NCBI RefSeq assembly: GCF_009729555.1
Contig: NZ_WODC01000001.1
Span: forward strand, 620,001-684,000
Reading direction: 5' to 3'
DNA from: Pseudodesulfovibrio alkaliphilus
GTDB lineage: Bacteria > Desulfobacterota > Desulfovibrionia > Desulfovibrionales > Desulfovibrionaceae
DNA: 64,000 nucleotides
The notes beneath the pieces were generated by a model. That model had not been told where the DNA came from and did no database searches. It saw nothing but the letters and a program-made list of their open reading frames with translations. Shown here one piece after another: positions 18,558 to 27,906 of this stretch (its first letter is position 1; every line of letters starts with the position of its first letter). The position numbers and the translations under genes were made by a program.

Positions 18558-18641
18558 GCCTCCGGCGGCCAGAGAACCTTTTGAAAAAGGTTCTCCAGAC
18601 TCTCCAAAACTTTGTTCGCTCCGCCGTCGGCGGAGAGGGCG
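18558..18641 (-). repeat. Intergenic repeat, copy B (before livF)
   Basis: About 84 bp closely matching 17450-17534, including GCCTCCGGCGGCCAGAGAAC, the AACCTTTTGAAAAAGGTT palindrome and CTCCAAAACTTT. As with copy A, the minus-strand CCGCCGGAGGC sits 3 bases before the start codon (GTG 18554). Confidence 0.85.
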
Positions 18642-18755
18642 TGGATGAGCGGACAGGCAGTCTTCCCTTTCGCACAAGAGGCTCGTCCAATGCGCCTGTG
18701 CGCCACTCTACGCCGCCATCAAATTATCCCAAACCCCTTGTCTTTCCGGCGGCGT

Positions 18756-18820
18756 AACTCCAAAAAGTTTGTAGGGGGGGGGGCCGGGGGGAAACTTTTT
18801 CAGAAGTTTTCCCCCGGCTC
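18756..18820. repeat. G-rich inverted-repeat region before the repeat copy B
   Basis: CTCCAAAAAGTTT is followed by a run of nine G, then GGGGGAAACTTTTTC and GAAGTTTTCCCCC form an imperfect hairpin. It shares the CTCCAAAA word with the repeat copies and follows the stop side of the binding-protein gene. It could terminate or stabilise the transcript. Confidence 0.45.
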
Positions 18821-18832
18821 TTCACTCAATCT

Positions 18833-20065
18833 TCAATGTCCCAGCCAGTCGGCGCGGCGGTCGAGGATTTCCTCGGCCACGAAGGTGAGCTGGCCATCCT
18901 TGATGGTGTAGAGGAGTACGGCCATGTTGGGGCGGTGGTCATCCGGAAAGTAGGAGATGAGCGGCGCCAGCCCCATGGGATCGTAGTCGCGCAGGGTTTC
19001 GGCTGCGTCCTTGATGCTTTCGCCTGTGACAGCGCCCTTGTCCGCGGCGCGTTTCATGGCCTCGGCCATGGTCAGGATGGAGACGAAGCCCCGGACATAG
19101 TGGGTCATCTGGGGCTTGCCGCCGGTAATCTGCTCGATGATCTTCATCCCCGGCACATCCTTGCCGTAGACGGCGGCGGCCTGATTGGAGAAGGAGCCGT
19201 TGGCGTCGGCCCCGGCAAGGGCCGGAAGGGTTTCGTCCGTGCCCCATATGTTGGTGAAGAACACGCTGGTCATGCCGATGTTCTTGGCCGACTTGAGGAT
19301 GACAGAGGTGGACGGCGTGGTTCCGCCGACCCAGCAGAAATCCGGGGCCTTGTTCTTGAGGGGCAGCAGTTCGGTGGTGGCATCGATGGCATTGAGGGCC
19401 ACATTGGTCTCGCCCACGATCTCGTAGCCCAGTTCGGTGGCATATGCCCGGCCGGCCGGGATGGGCGCCAGTCCGTAGGGGTGGTCGGGATAGATGAAGG
19501 CCACCTTGGGAGCGCGGGCCTCGGTCCATTGCGAACGGAAGTACTTGAGGGCGGCTCGCAGCTGGGTCGAGTAGTCGGCGGAGATGAAGAAGTTGTAGGG
19601 CGCGGTTCTCGGATCGGTCAGATGGGCCGAATACGAGGCCGAAAAGTTGGGAACCTGATCCTTGGCCTGGGTGCGGACCAGGGCCTCGGTCACTGCCGAG
19701 CCGAACCCCTGGATGCAGACGACCTTGTCGGTGTTGACCATCTTCTTGTAGAGCGAGAGGCCCTGCTGGACGTTATAGGCCGTGTCCTGGAGATCAAAGA
19801 CGATGGGGCGACCGCCTATGCCGCCGTTGTCGTTGATGTAGCGCACGGCGGCCCTGAGGCCGTCGGCATAGGGCACCCCCACCGAGGAGGTGGGGCCTGA
19901 GAGGTCGATGAGCCCGCCCACCCTGATGGGCGAGGTGTCGGCCTGGGATTCGGAGCCGGTGGTTGCGGTTTGCGCCGGTTTGTCGCCTTCGCCTCCGCAG
20001 CCCATGAGCATCAGCCCGGCGAGGAGCATGGTGCATGCTGCGGTTATGATTTGTCCTGCCCTCAT
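18833..20065 (-). CDS. Liv-type substrate-binding lipoprotein
   Basis: A 410-residue periplasmic binding protein of the LivJ/LivK class. A signal peptide ends in lipobox LMGC with Cys23 as lipid anchor, followed by a disordered linker and a two-lobe type I fold beginning IRVGGLIDLSGPTSSVGVPYADG. It captures the substrate for LivHMFG. Conserved GIGGRPIVF and GFGSAVTEA segments fit the family. The start ATG 20065 has AGGAG upstream. The cargo cannot be read from sequence; homologues beside PaaK-like ligases may bind aromatic or fatty acids. Confidence 0.92.
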   Translation of the reverse strand: MRAGQIITAACTMLLAGLMLMGCGGEGDKPAQTATTGSESQADTSPIRVGGLIDLSGPTSSVGVPYADGLRAAVRYINDNGGIGGRPIVFDLQDTAYNVQQGLSLYKKMVNTDKVVCIQGFGSAVTEALVRTQAKDQVPNFSASYSAHLTDPRTAPYNFFISADYSTQLRAALKYFRSQWTEARAPKVAFIYPDHPYGLAPIPAGRAYATELGYEIVGETNVALNAIDATTELLPLKNKAPDFCWVGGTTPSTSVILKSAKNIGMTSVFFTNIWGTDETLPALAGADANGSFSNQAAAVYGKDVPGMKIIEQITGGKPQMTHYVRGFVSILTMAEAMKRAADKGAVTGESIKDAAETLRDYDPMGLAPLISYFPDDHRPNMAVLLYTIKDGQLTFVAEEILDRRADWLGH

Positions 20066-20154
20066 GTCGTGAACTCCTAAGGGATTTGAGGTTGTCGCGC
20101 CCTGCCCCATCCCGGGTCGGCCGCGGACGCTATGTTCACCCGCGCAGTGCGGGG

Positions 20155-21201
20155 TTAATGGGCAAAGGGGTAGAGCTTCCAATACGCCTTGACCAGTCGC
20201 CAACGGTTGACCAGCCCCTCGGGCTCGAAGATGAGGAACAGGATGAGCACCAGGCCGAAGACGCCTTCGCGCAGGGCCACCAGCGACTGGGATATGCCGG
20301 GAAAGGCAGCGCTCAAGCTGTTGGCCAGCGCGTTAAGGGCCTCGGGCATCAGAACCACGAACACGGCCCCGAAGACCGAGCCCAGCACGCTTCCCATCCC
20401 GCCGATGATGATCATGGCCAGATACGAGATGGACAGGCCGATGTTGAACTGTTCGGCCGAGATGTAGCCGGTGTAGTGCGCCCACAGCCCGCCAGCCACC
20501 CCTGCCAGGAACGAGCTGACGCCAAAGGCCACGAGCTTGAACCAGAAAAGGTTGACCCCCACGATCTCGGCAGAGAGATAGTAGTCGCGGATGGCGACAA
20601 AGGCGCGGCCGTAGCGGGAGCGCATGATGTTGGCCACCATGAGCAGCGCGGCGGCGGCAAAAAAGAGAAGCAGGTAGTACATCCTGGCCTCGGTGTCGAA
20701 GACAAAGCCGAGGATGGTCGGCGGGTCGAGGAGCAGGCCGCTTGAGCCCCCGGTGAGTGCGCCGCCGTGCAGAAAGACGAACTCCAGCACCAGCTGGGCG
20801 GCCAGGGTGGCGATGGCCAGATAGATGCCCTTGAGCCGCAGCGAGGGGACGCCGAAGACCATGCCGACCATGGCTGTGATCAGCCCGGCTGTGAGAATGG
20901 CCAGGGGAAAGGGCACGCCGTGAAGAGTGCACTGCCCGGCAGCGTAGGCTCCCACGCCGATGAAGGCTCCATGACCCAGCGATATCTGGCCGCACACCCC
21001 GGTAAGCAGGTTGAGGGCCACTGCGCCGATGACCGCGATGAACACGAGGTTCATGACCGAGGTTTCGTGAATGTTCAGGGCCAGGGGGGCTGCCAGCAGG
21101 GCGAGGATGAAGAGACCCACCATGAGCTTTTGGAAGCCGCTTCGGAATATCCGGGCCTCGCCGCGATAGGAGGTGAAGAAGAGTCCGCATTTACCCTGCA
21201 T
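20155..21201 (-). CDS. livM: Liv-type ABC transporter permease LivM
   Basis: A 348-residue inner-membrane permease with about ten hydrophobic segments. The LivM landmarks NLLTGVCGQISLGHGAFIGVGAYAA (N-terminal third) and the EAA-like coupling region with RSRYGRAFVAIRDYYLSAEIVGVN are present. It pairs with LivH to form the channel. The gene lies 2 bp after the livH stop codon. ATG 21201 is the natural start. Confidence 0.94.
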   Translation of the reverse strand: MQGKCGLFFTSYRGEARIFRSGFQKLMVGLFILALLAAPLALNIHETSVMNLVFIAVIGAVALNLLTGVCGQISLGHGAFIGVGAYAAGQCTLHGVPFPLAILTAGLITAMVGMVFGVPSLRLKGIYLAIATLAAQLVLEFVFLHGGALTGGSSGLLLDPPTILGFVFDTEARMYYLLLFFAAAALLMVANIMRSRYGRAFVAIRDYYLSAEIVGVNLFWFKLVAFGVSSFLAGVAGGLWAHYTGYISAEQFNIGLSISYLAMIIIGGMGSVLGSVFGAVFVVLMPEALNALANSLSAAFPGISQSLVALREGVFGLVLILFLIFEPEGLVNRWRLVKAYWKLYPFAH

Positions 21202-21203
21202 GG

Positions 21204-22091
21204 CTAGACCCTCTCGATTTCCTTGGTTCCGAACAGGCCGTAGGGCTTGATCATCAGGATGACCACCAGGATGATGAAGGCCGCCACCTCGCGGAAACCG
21301 CCCAGGCCGAAGAACTGGCGGGCCGCGCCGTCGCAGAGGTTTTCAAGTACGCCGATGATCAGGCCGCCCAGGGCCGCGCCCAGCAGCGAGTCAAGCCCGC
21401 CGAGGATGACCGCCGGGAAGACCTTGAGGCCGAGATGGCCGAGGTGGGCGTTGATGCCGTTGATGTTGCCAAGGATCACGCCGCCCACGGCAGAGACCAC
21501 GCAGGCGATGCACCAGCTCATGGCGAAGATGTTCTTGATGCCGATGCCCATGGACTGGGCGGCCTGCTGGTCAAAGGCCGTGGCCCGCATGGCGATGCCC
21601 GTGCGCGAATACTTGAAGAAGACCGAGAACACGGCAAAGAGCACCGCCGACAGGGCAAAGGCTGCCAGGTAGACCGGGGCCACGGGCAGCCCGGCAATGA
21701 CCACGGGCTCGCTGGGCAGCACGGGCGGATAGACCCGGATCTGGGTTCCCCAGAAGAGCTGAACCAGCGACTTGAGCACCGAGCTCATGCCCACGGTGAC
21801 CATGATCACCGAGATGTGCTCCTCGCCGATGAGCGGACGCAGGACCACCCGCTCGATGGCCAGCCCGAGCAGCACGGAAAAGGCAAGGGTAAGGAGAAAC
21901 GCCCAGAGAAACGGGATGCTGAACTCCACTGTCAGGGCGAAGCAGACATAGGCCCCGGCCATGACCAGCTCACCCTGGGCGAAATTGACCACCTTGGTGG
22001 CCTTGTAGATGACCACGAACCCGAGCGCCACCAGCGAGTAGATACCGCCGACCACAAGCCCGTTGATGACCAATTGCAGATAGTATTCCAC
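21204..22091 (-). CDS. livH: Liv-type ABC transporter permease LivH
   Basis: A 295-residue permease with the LivH N-terminal pattern LVVGGIYSLVALGFVVIYKATKVVNFAQGEL and the coupling region SRTGIAMRATAFDQQAAQSMGIG. About eight membrane segments. It starts directly (no gap) after the stop of the acyl-CoA ligase gene and is followed 2 bp later by livM. Confidence 0.94.
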   Translation of the reverse strand: MEYYLQLVINGLVVGGIYSLVALGFVVIYKATKVVNFAQGELVMAGAYVCFALTVEFSIPFLWAFLLTLAFSVLLGLAIERVVLRPLIGEEHISVIMVTVGMSSVLKSLVQLFWGTQIRVYPPVLPSEPVVIAGLPVAPVYLAAFALSAVLFAVFSVFFKYSRTGIAMRATAFDQQAAQSMGIGIKNIFAMSWCIACVVSAVGGVILGNINGINAHLGHLGLKVFPAVILGGLDSLLGAALGGLIIGVLENLCDGAARQFFGLGGFREVAAFIILVVILMIKPYGLFGTKEIERV

Positions 22092-24002
22092 TTACGCCTC
22101 CATGTCCTCGATGCGGATGGTGCCGCACATCTCGCGCACCCGGCCGTCCTGATAGGTTATCTCTGTTTGCAGGTTCAGGGCGCAGGCGTCGGTGTAGAGC
22201 GCCTCGATGAGCTGCCCGTAGCGCTCGCCGATGGTGGATCGGCGCACCTTGCGGGTGCGCGTCAGTTCGCCGTCGTCGGCGTCCAGTTCCTTGTAGAGCA
22301 GGCAGAAGCGGCGGATGCGCGTCTCCCTGGGCAGCATCTCGTTGGTCCTGGCCACCTCCTCGCGGATGAGGGCGTACACCTCATCCTTGGCCGCGAGATC
22401 CTGATACGTAGTATAGGTGAGCATCCGGCTCTCTGCCCAGTGGCCGACAATGTCCATGTCGATGCACAGGATGGCGGTGATGAAGTCGCGCCCGTTGCCG
22501 AGCACCACGGCTTCGCGCAGATAGGGAGAGAACTTGACCTTGTTCTCCAGGAACTGGGGCGAGAAGCGGGTGCCGTCGGTCAGCAGCATGACATCCTTGA
22601 GCCGGTCGATGACCACCAGCCGTCCGGCTTCGTCGAAATATCCGGCATCGCCCGAAAGGAGCCAGCCGTCGCGCAGGGTTTCGCGGGTGGCTTCCTCATT
22701 GCGGTAGTAGCCGATAAACACCGCCGGGCTGCGGGAGATGATCTCGCCCGCCTCGGTGATGCGTACCTCGGTCTCGGGGATGGGGGCTCCCACGGAGGTG
22801 AAGTCCACCTGCCCGTCCTGATGGATGCAGGAGATGCCCGCGATCTCGGTCTGGCCGTAGATCTGCTTGAGCTTGACGCCCAGGGCGTGGAAGAAACGGA
22901 AGGTGTCCGGCCCCAGGGCGGCCCCGCCAGTGGTGGCGCTGCGCATGCGCGAGAAGCCCAGCCGGTCGCGCAGGGCGCGGAAAAGCCCCTGGTCGGCGAG
23001 GAAGTACTTGAACTTCAGCCACACGCCTGGCTCGCGCCCCTCGAACAGGGCGTCGGCGTACTCGTAGCCGATGGGCAAAAGCCGATTGTAGAGCCAGCGC
23101 TTCAGCGGCGTGGTCTCCATGATGTCCCCGCGCACCTTGGCCGCGATGGACTCCCATACCCGCGGCGGGGAGAAGACCAGATGCGGGCCTATCTCGCGGG
23201 AATCGGCCCGCGCCGTGTCCGGCTCCTCGGGAAAGTTGACGCAGAACCCGAACATCAACGCCGAAGCCACGGCCATCATCTGCTCGCCCATCCAGGCCAG
23301 GGGCAGAAAGGAAACGAATTCGTCCGTGGGATGTTTGGGGTCCACCTGGCCGAGGTTGTGGGCCATGGAGAGCAGGTTGACGTGGGAGAGCATGGCCAGC
23401 TTGGGCCGTCCGGTTGTGCCCGAGGTGGTGGCGATGATCGCGGGATCGCAGTCGCGGGTGGCCTTGGCCCAGAGGGCGTAGCGGTCTTCGGTGTCCTTGT
23501 GCTTCTCGCGACCCAGGCGGCGCACGGCCGCGAAGTCGATCAGGCCGGGAACGCTCTCCTCGTAGGCGGCCAGCCCGCGGGTGTCGTGGTAGACGATGTG
23601 CTCAAGGCGGGGAAGGTTGTGGCGAAAGGAGAGGATCTTGTCCACCTGCTCCTGATCCTCGGCCACCACCAGGCGGCATTCGGTCAGGGCGAAGACGTAC
23701 TCGATCTCGTCGGCCGGGGAGTCCTGATAGAGTCCGAGCGCCATGCCGCCCAGGCCCTGGATGGCCAGCTCTGCCCAGATCCACTCGGGCCGGTTGTCGC
23801 CGATGAGGATGACGGTGTCGCCCCGGCCCAGGCCCAGGGCGTCGAGCCCGCAGGCGAACTCCGCAGTGATGCGCAGGCTCTCGCGCCAGGAGACGGCCTG
23901 CCAGACGCCCCATTCCTTTTCGCGCAGGGCTGGCCTGTCGGCGCGTTCTGCGGCCTGGCGCAGCAGCAGCCGGGGCAGCGTGGTCTTGTATGGCTTTGTC
24001 AT
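22092..24002 (-). CDS. Long-chain acyl-CoA synthetase (AMP-forming)
   Basis: A 636-residue adenylate-forming enzyme of the FadD/ACSL type. It carries the ATP-binding motif TSGTTGRPK (near residue 193), the A4/A5 region LKQIYGQTEIAG, the LLSGDAGYFDEAGRLVVIDRLKD hinge and a full C-terminal domain (KVRRSTIGERY). It activates a carboxylic acid to its CoA thioester. The location between livG and livH strongly suggests the transporter's cargo is a carboxylate that is trapped as CoA ester after import. A second, different ligase (PaaK-like) ends the same operon. Confidence 0.92.
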   Translation of the reverse strand: MTKPYKTTLPRLLLRQAAERADRPALREKEWGVWQAVSWRESLRITAEFACGLDALGLGRGDTVILIGDNRPEWIWAELAIQGLGGMALGLYQDSPADEIEYVFALTECRLVVAEDQEQVDKILSFRHNLPRLEHIVYHDTRGLAAYEESVPGLIDFAAVRRLGREKHKDTEDRYALWAKATRDCDPAIIATTSGTTGRPKLAMLSHVNLLSMAHNLGQVDPKHPTDEFVSFLPLAWMGEQMMAVASALMFGFCVNFPEEPDTARADSREIGPHLVFSPPRVWESIAAKVRGDIMETTPLKRWLYNRLLPIGYEYADALFEGREPGVWLKFKYFLADQGLFRALRDRLGFSRMRSATTGGAALGPDTFRFFHALGVKLKQIYGQTEIAGISCIHQDGQVDFTSVGAPIPETEVRITEAGEIISRSPAVFIGYYRNEEATRETLRDGWLLSGDAGYFDEAGRLVVIDRLKDVMLLTDGTRFSPQFLENKVKFSPYLREAVVLGNGRDFITAILCIDMDIVGHWAESRMLTYTTYQDLAAKDEVYALIREEVARTNEMLPRETRIRRFCLLYKELDADDGELTRTRKVRRSTIGERYGQLIEALYTDACALNLQTEITYQDGRVREMCGTIRIEDMEA

Positions 24003-24059
24003 GAAATATCCGTGTGTGTATGCGTCTTGGTACCCGAAAGGGGGAACCGGCCTTCCCGT

Positions 24060-24857
24060 CTATCTCCCGCTGAAGGTCGCCTGCTCGGTCCCCAGGTAGG
24101 CGGCGATCACGTTCTTGTCGGCCTGTACCTCGTCCGGCGTCCCCTCAGCCAGCTTGCTCCCGAAGTCGAGGACGATCACCTTGTCGGAGATGTCCATGAC
24201 CACACCCATGTCGTGTTCCACGAGCAGGACGGTGACGCCCCATTCCTCTGCTATGTCGAGGATGTAGCGGGCCATGTCCTCGGTTTCTTCGAGGTTCATG
24301 CCTGCCATGGGTTCGTCGAGCAAGATAAGCTTGGGTTCCGCGGCGAGGGCTCGCCCGAGTTCCACCCGTTTCTGCACCCCGTAGGGAAGGCGTCCCGCGT
24401 GCTGGTGCCGGTAGGGGGAAAGATTGAGGAAGTCGATCACGTCTTCGACGCGACGGCGGTGCCTGTCCTCAAGCCTCGCGGCCCGGCCCCAGTACATGAT
24501 GGAGGCGAGCAGCCCGTACTCCATCCGGCTGTGGCGGCCGACCATGAGGTTGTCCAGCACCGAGAGCCCTTTGAACAGGGCGATGTTCTGAAAGGTGCGG
24601 GAGAGTCCCAGTTCCGTGCGTTTGTGGGCGGGAAGGGACAGGAGGCATTCGCCGTCGAGTGAGATGGCGCATGGGCCGGCAGCGCCCCCGTCGGGGGTGT
24701 AGCGGCCGCTGACACAGTTGAGCATGGAGGTTTTCCCCGCACCGTTGGGACCGATCAGGGACGCGATGGTACCCTGCTCGACGGTGAAGGAGACTCCCAT
24801 GAGGGCGGCGATACCCTTGAAGGTCAGGGTCACGTCGCGAACGTCAAGGTAGGCCAT
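24060..24857 (-). CDS. livG: Branched-chain-type ABC transporter ATP-binding protein LivG
   Basis: A 265-residue ABC ATPase. Walker A LIGPNGAGKTS, the Liv signature region LPYGVQKRVELGRALA and Walker B LILLDEPMAGMN are present, with the extra loop typical of LivG. The start ATG 24857 has AGGA upstream. First transporter gene in the operon, 57 bp upstream of the acyl-CoA ligase. Confidence 0.94.
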   Translation of the reverse strand: MAYLDVRDVTLTFKGIAALMGVSFTVEQGTIASLIGPNGAGKTSMLNCVSGRYTPDGGAAGPCAISLDGECLLSLPAHKRTELGLSRTFQNIALFKGLSVLDNLMVGRHSRMEYGLLASIMYWGRAARLEDRHRRRVEDVIDFLNLSPYRHQHAGRLPYGVQKRVELGRALAAEPKLILLDEPMAGMNLEETEDMARYILDIAEEWGVTVLLVEHDMGVVMDISDKVIVLDFGSKLAEGTPDEVQADKNVIAAYLGTEQATFSGR

Positions 24858-24971
24858 AATCCTGCAATTATGGTATGGAGCGTACCCGGTGGGCACTACG
24901 GTCATGGGGCGGGGCGGCGAATACCGTCTAACTCCGACCAGCCCGCATGTGTGGTGATTGCGGGTAGACCC

Positions 24972-25628
24972 TTAGGTCCATTCTCCCCGGAAATCCTCGG
25001 GAGCGACCAGTTTGTAGCCCCGTTCCCGAAGCGCGGCGGCCACGGGGGAGGGGTCTTCGGTATCTATTCGGACGACCACGATCCTGCGTCCGTTATAAAA
25101 GAATGTCCCGGTGGAGATGATGGATATCTTCATGTTGGCGATGACACCGGCGACTTCGTAAAGCACGCCGGAGCGGTCCTCCACCTCAAGGGTCAGGCGG
25201 CTGCCGCCCTCGCGGTATCCCATCTCCTCGGCCAGCACGTCGAGCATGACGTTGCGGTTGATGTACCCGATCAGCTCTCCGGCGTCGTCCACCACGGCCA
25301 GTCCGGCCAGGTTCATTTCGTACATCATGTCGGCCGCGCCCTCGATTTCCGTTTCCGGGCTGACGGTCTTGATGTCCGTGCGGTAGATCTTCTCCACCGT
25401 GAGCTTGCTCATCAGGTAGTTGAGTTCGTGTTTCTCAAGAGAGGTCATGATGCTCGGCATGGCCGCGGAGATATCCTCCTTGCGCACATAGCCGACCAGC
25501 CTGCCCTCTTCGTTGACCACCAGAAGCATCCACAAGGTGCTGGTGTCCAGCATCTTCTGGGCGTCCTTTACCAGGGTCTGGGGGGTGACCTTCACGAAGT
25601 CGCGCAGCATCTTCAGTCCGACGTACAT
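24972..25628 (-). CDS. Tandem CBS domain plus ACT domain protein
   Basis: A 218-residue cytoplasmic protein with two CBS domains (about 1-60 and 75-135; motifs LWMLLVVNEEGRLVGYVRKED and LAGLAVVDDAGELIGYINR) followed by an ACT domain (about 145-215; LTLEVEDRSGVLYEVAGVIA). CBS pairs sense adenine nucleotides and ACT domains sense amino acids or related ligands, so this looks like a small-molecule sensor, AcuB-like. The start ATG 25628 has AAGGAG. Its place 114 bp upstream of livG suggests it senses something linked to the liv and CoA-ligase pathway. Confidence 0.85.
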   Translation of the reverse strand: MYVGLKMLRDFVKVTPQTLVKDAQKMLDTSTLWMLLVVNEEGRLVGYVRKEDISAAMPSIMTSLEKHELNYLMSKLTVEKIYRTDIKTVSPETEIEGAADMMYEMNLAGLAVVDDAGELIGYINRNVMLDVLAEEMGYREGGSRLTLEVEDRSGVLYEVAGVIANMKISIISTGTFFYNGRRIVVVRIDTEDPSPVAAALRERGYKLVAPEDFRGEWT

Positions 25629-25779
25629 GACACTCTCCTTGGAAACATGGACCCAGGGTTCGCGCCTCACCCGAAGCAAGGTCGGGTTGCGCACGAGTCT
25701 GTCCAGTTCCGGTGCTTACAACCCGATTCGTGCCGTCAAGTCAAGCGGAATCCGGTCGATTAGACAATTGTTGCCCGCA

Positions 25780-26814
25780 TCAGGACGAGGCAGGAACGGT
25801 CACGGACTCACGGTCCGCCCGCACCATGTCGCACATGGCCTTGGACCGCTTGCCGTACAGGATGATGGCGTCCCAGTCCGGCTCCCTGGGCGTTTTCTGC
25901 ATGACCAGCCCGTCGGCGCCGAACCAGTGGGGCAGCAGCCCGCCAAAGAAATAGCCCCGCTCGCGCAACAGGTCCACGGCCTGATCCACGGCCGGGTCGC
26001 CCAGGTTGAGAAATATCTGTATGGTTTCGGCCCGTTCCTCCGCCCCGGCCGTCACCGCATCGAAATCGGCCCCGGCCCGGGGCACGGTCAGACGGCACAA
26101 CCCGGCCTCGGGCAGGAGGAATTCGCTCCACTGCGTGTCACCGGCCAAGGGCTGGGGGGCGAGGGTTTCGCGCACAAGGCCGAATCTATCCCAAAGCCCC
26201 CGGAGGAACCCGCCATACGGCTCGGGAGCCCTCGCGGCGCACGGGCTCGGCTTGAGCACGGCAAACATGAGCAAAAGAGAGACGTTGCGGGATACGCCGC
26301 CCTCGACCTCGTAGGTCTTGGCGGGCATGCACTCCAGCGCGAGGCCGGTGCAGTCCAGGCCGTCCTGAAAGGCGACCCGCTGCGATGCCGGATGATTGCA
26401 CACCGCCTCGCAGAAGACCACGGGCAGCCCGAGCCTTCTGGCCTGGACCTGCATGACCTCGCGGGAGATGTCCCTTGCCACGTGGCTGCGACGATACTGC
26501 TTGAGGACCATGAACTGGCCCCCCTCGTATACGTCCGGGTTGGGCGCGTGGCGGAAGAGCCCGGCCAGCCCCACCACCTCGCCGCGCGGGGTGCGGGCCA
26601 CGATGGTGTACTGGTCGTCGGTGGCGTTGCGCCGGACCACTTCGTCCGGGTCATAGACATGCCCGATGGGAAAGGCGTCCCCATACACTTCGAGATAAGC
26701 GAGGCTGACGCCCAGGGCGTCCTCGGGCCTAAACAGCCCCACCTCCACCTCCTGGCCCGGCTCGATCTCGCGCCGCGCCTCGCGCAACCTGGCTATCAAC
26801 GCCTCCCGGTTCAT
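25780..26814 (-). CDS. GNAT-like acyltransferase family protein
   Basis: A 344-residue soluble protein. The region about 25-170 resembles a GNAT fold: DALGVSLAYLEVYGDAFPIGHVYDP, YTIVARTPRGEVVGLAGLF and RSHVARDISREVMQVQARRLG, though the acetyl-CoA loop is not the classical R/QxxGxG/A. The C-terminal half has a second alpha/beta part (IQIFLNLGDPAVDQAVDLLRERGYFFGGLLPHWFG) that looks like another diverged GNAT domain. It overlaps the SGNH hydrolase gene by 4 bp and is the last gene of a five-gene operon. Substrate unknown. Confidence 0.65.
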   Translation of the reverse strand: MNREALIARLREARREIEPGQEVEVGLFRPEDALGVSLAYLEVYGDAFPIGHVYDPDEVVRRNATDDQYTIVARTPRGEVVGLAGLFRHAPNPDVYEGGQFMVLKQYRRSHVARDISREVMQVQARRLGLPVVFCEAVCNHPASQRVAFQDGLDCTGLALECMPAKTYEVEGGVSRNVSLLLMFAVLKPSPCAARAPEPYGGFLRGLWDRFGLVRETLAPQPLAGDTQWSEFLLPEAGLCRLTVPRAGADFDAVTAGAEERAETIQIFLNLGDPAVDQAVDLLRERGYFFGGLLPHWFGADGLVMQKTPREPDWDAIILYGKRSKAMCDMVRADRESVTVPASS

Positions 26815-27878
26815 GCGGATTCTCCTTCCAGCAGGTCGTTTTTTTGCAATTCGTCAAACAGGGCCTGGGCCAGTGCCTCGTGGCCCTCTGCCGAGAAATG
26901 CATGAGGTCGAGATAGAAATGGAAACGGCGCGGGTGGCCCCAGAGGCGGGGCGCGGTGCGCAGGATCGGCAGGTCGCGCGGCCCGGCCACGTCGGCCGTG
27001 ACCTGTTCCACCAGATGGAACTGCCCGGCGCTCCACTCGCCCACGAAGTTGCGCCAGTTGGACTGGAGGGCTGACAGGCCGCCCTCGTCGCCGTCCGGAG
27101 ACTGTGGCGTGTAAGCCGGAACGAAATCGAGCATGACCACCCGCGCCCCACGCGACTCGGCGAACTGCACCATGCGCTCAAGGTTCTCCCTCGCGTACTC
27201 CTTGAGCCGCTCCGCCGCAAAACCGGGCTTGGCCACAAACTGCCCGCCACGGGCGCCAAGGCCCAGGCGGCGGCGCAGAAGCCAACCCAGGCAGGTCTGA
27301 TCCATGAACCGGATGTACCATGGCGTGCGCCGCTCCAGCTTGCGGACAAAGCCCATGGGCCACGGCGTGCCCGGCACCCAGTCCGCGCCGCTGATCCGGG
27401 CGATGGTCTCGTCGTTGAGGTTGGGCCGCAGGACCAGGATATCGCCCTTGGCCAGGGGCAGCGCACAGACCGCCTCGGCGGTCTGAAGGCCGTTGTAGCC
27501 GATGATGGACCCGTTCATCACCTGATAGTCGGCCCCGGCCTCGTCCAGTCTCTTTTGCAGGGCCTTGAACCAGATGTGCTCCTCGTCCGCGAGCTTGGCC
27601 CCGAACAGCTCGGACTCGCCCACGACCCAGATGCGCCGTCTGCCGGGCTGCGGCTCCGGGCCGCGCTGGCCCGGGCTGTTGATGTGCACCCGGGGCGAGG
27701 CGTAGCCGGGCGCAAGCCGCCAGAACAGCGGCGGGCCGCACTCCTGCAGGAATTCACCGTAGGGATATTCGCCGATCCGCCGGGGCCGGAACGGCAGGCC
27801 GTGGGTCTTCAGACAGCGTTTCCTGGCCTTGATCTCGGCCAGGGCGAGAAGCAGGACGGCGAGCAGCAGATAGATCAC
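26811..27878 (-). CDS. SGNH/GDSL-like hydrolase with N-terminal membrane anchor
   Basis: A 355-residue protein with an N-terminal hydrophobic anchor (MIYLLLAVLLLALAE, 1-15) and an SGNH-type fold: block I GESELFG in place of GDSL, a block III-like LRPNLND, and the catalytic D-x-x-H in DLMHFSAEGH near the C-terminus. Such enzymes remove or transfer acyl groups on glycans, lipids or metabolites. GTG 27878 with TAAGGA upstream is the start. Downstream it overlaps the GNAT-like gene by 4 bp. Confidence 0.7.
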   Translation of the reverse strand: MIYLLLAVLLLALAEIKARKRCLKTHGLPFRPRRIGEYPYGEFLQECGPPLFWRLAPGYASPRVHINSPGQRGPEPQPGRRRIWVVGESELFGAKLADEEHIWFKALQKRLDEAGADYQVMNGSIIGYNGLQTAEAVCALPLAKGDILVLRPNLNDETIARISGADWVPGTPWPMGFVRKLERRTPWYIRFMDQTCLGWLLRRRLGLGARGGQFVAKPGFAAERLKEYARENLERMVQFAESRGARVVMLDFVPAYTPQSPDGDEGGLSALQSNWRNFVGEWSAGQFHLVEQVTADVAGPRDLPILRTAPRLWGHPRRFHFYLDLMHFSAEGHEALAQALFDELQKNDLLEGESA

Positions 27879-27906
27879 GATATTTCCTTAGATGCGGTTT
27901 GCGGCT

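Noticed and set aside
21435-24662. Plus-strand open frame of over 1000 codons opposite the liv operon
   Set aside because: Antisense shadow of livH, the acyl-CoA ligase and livG; composition is His/Gly/Glu-rich without domain features.
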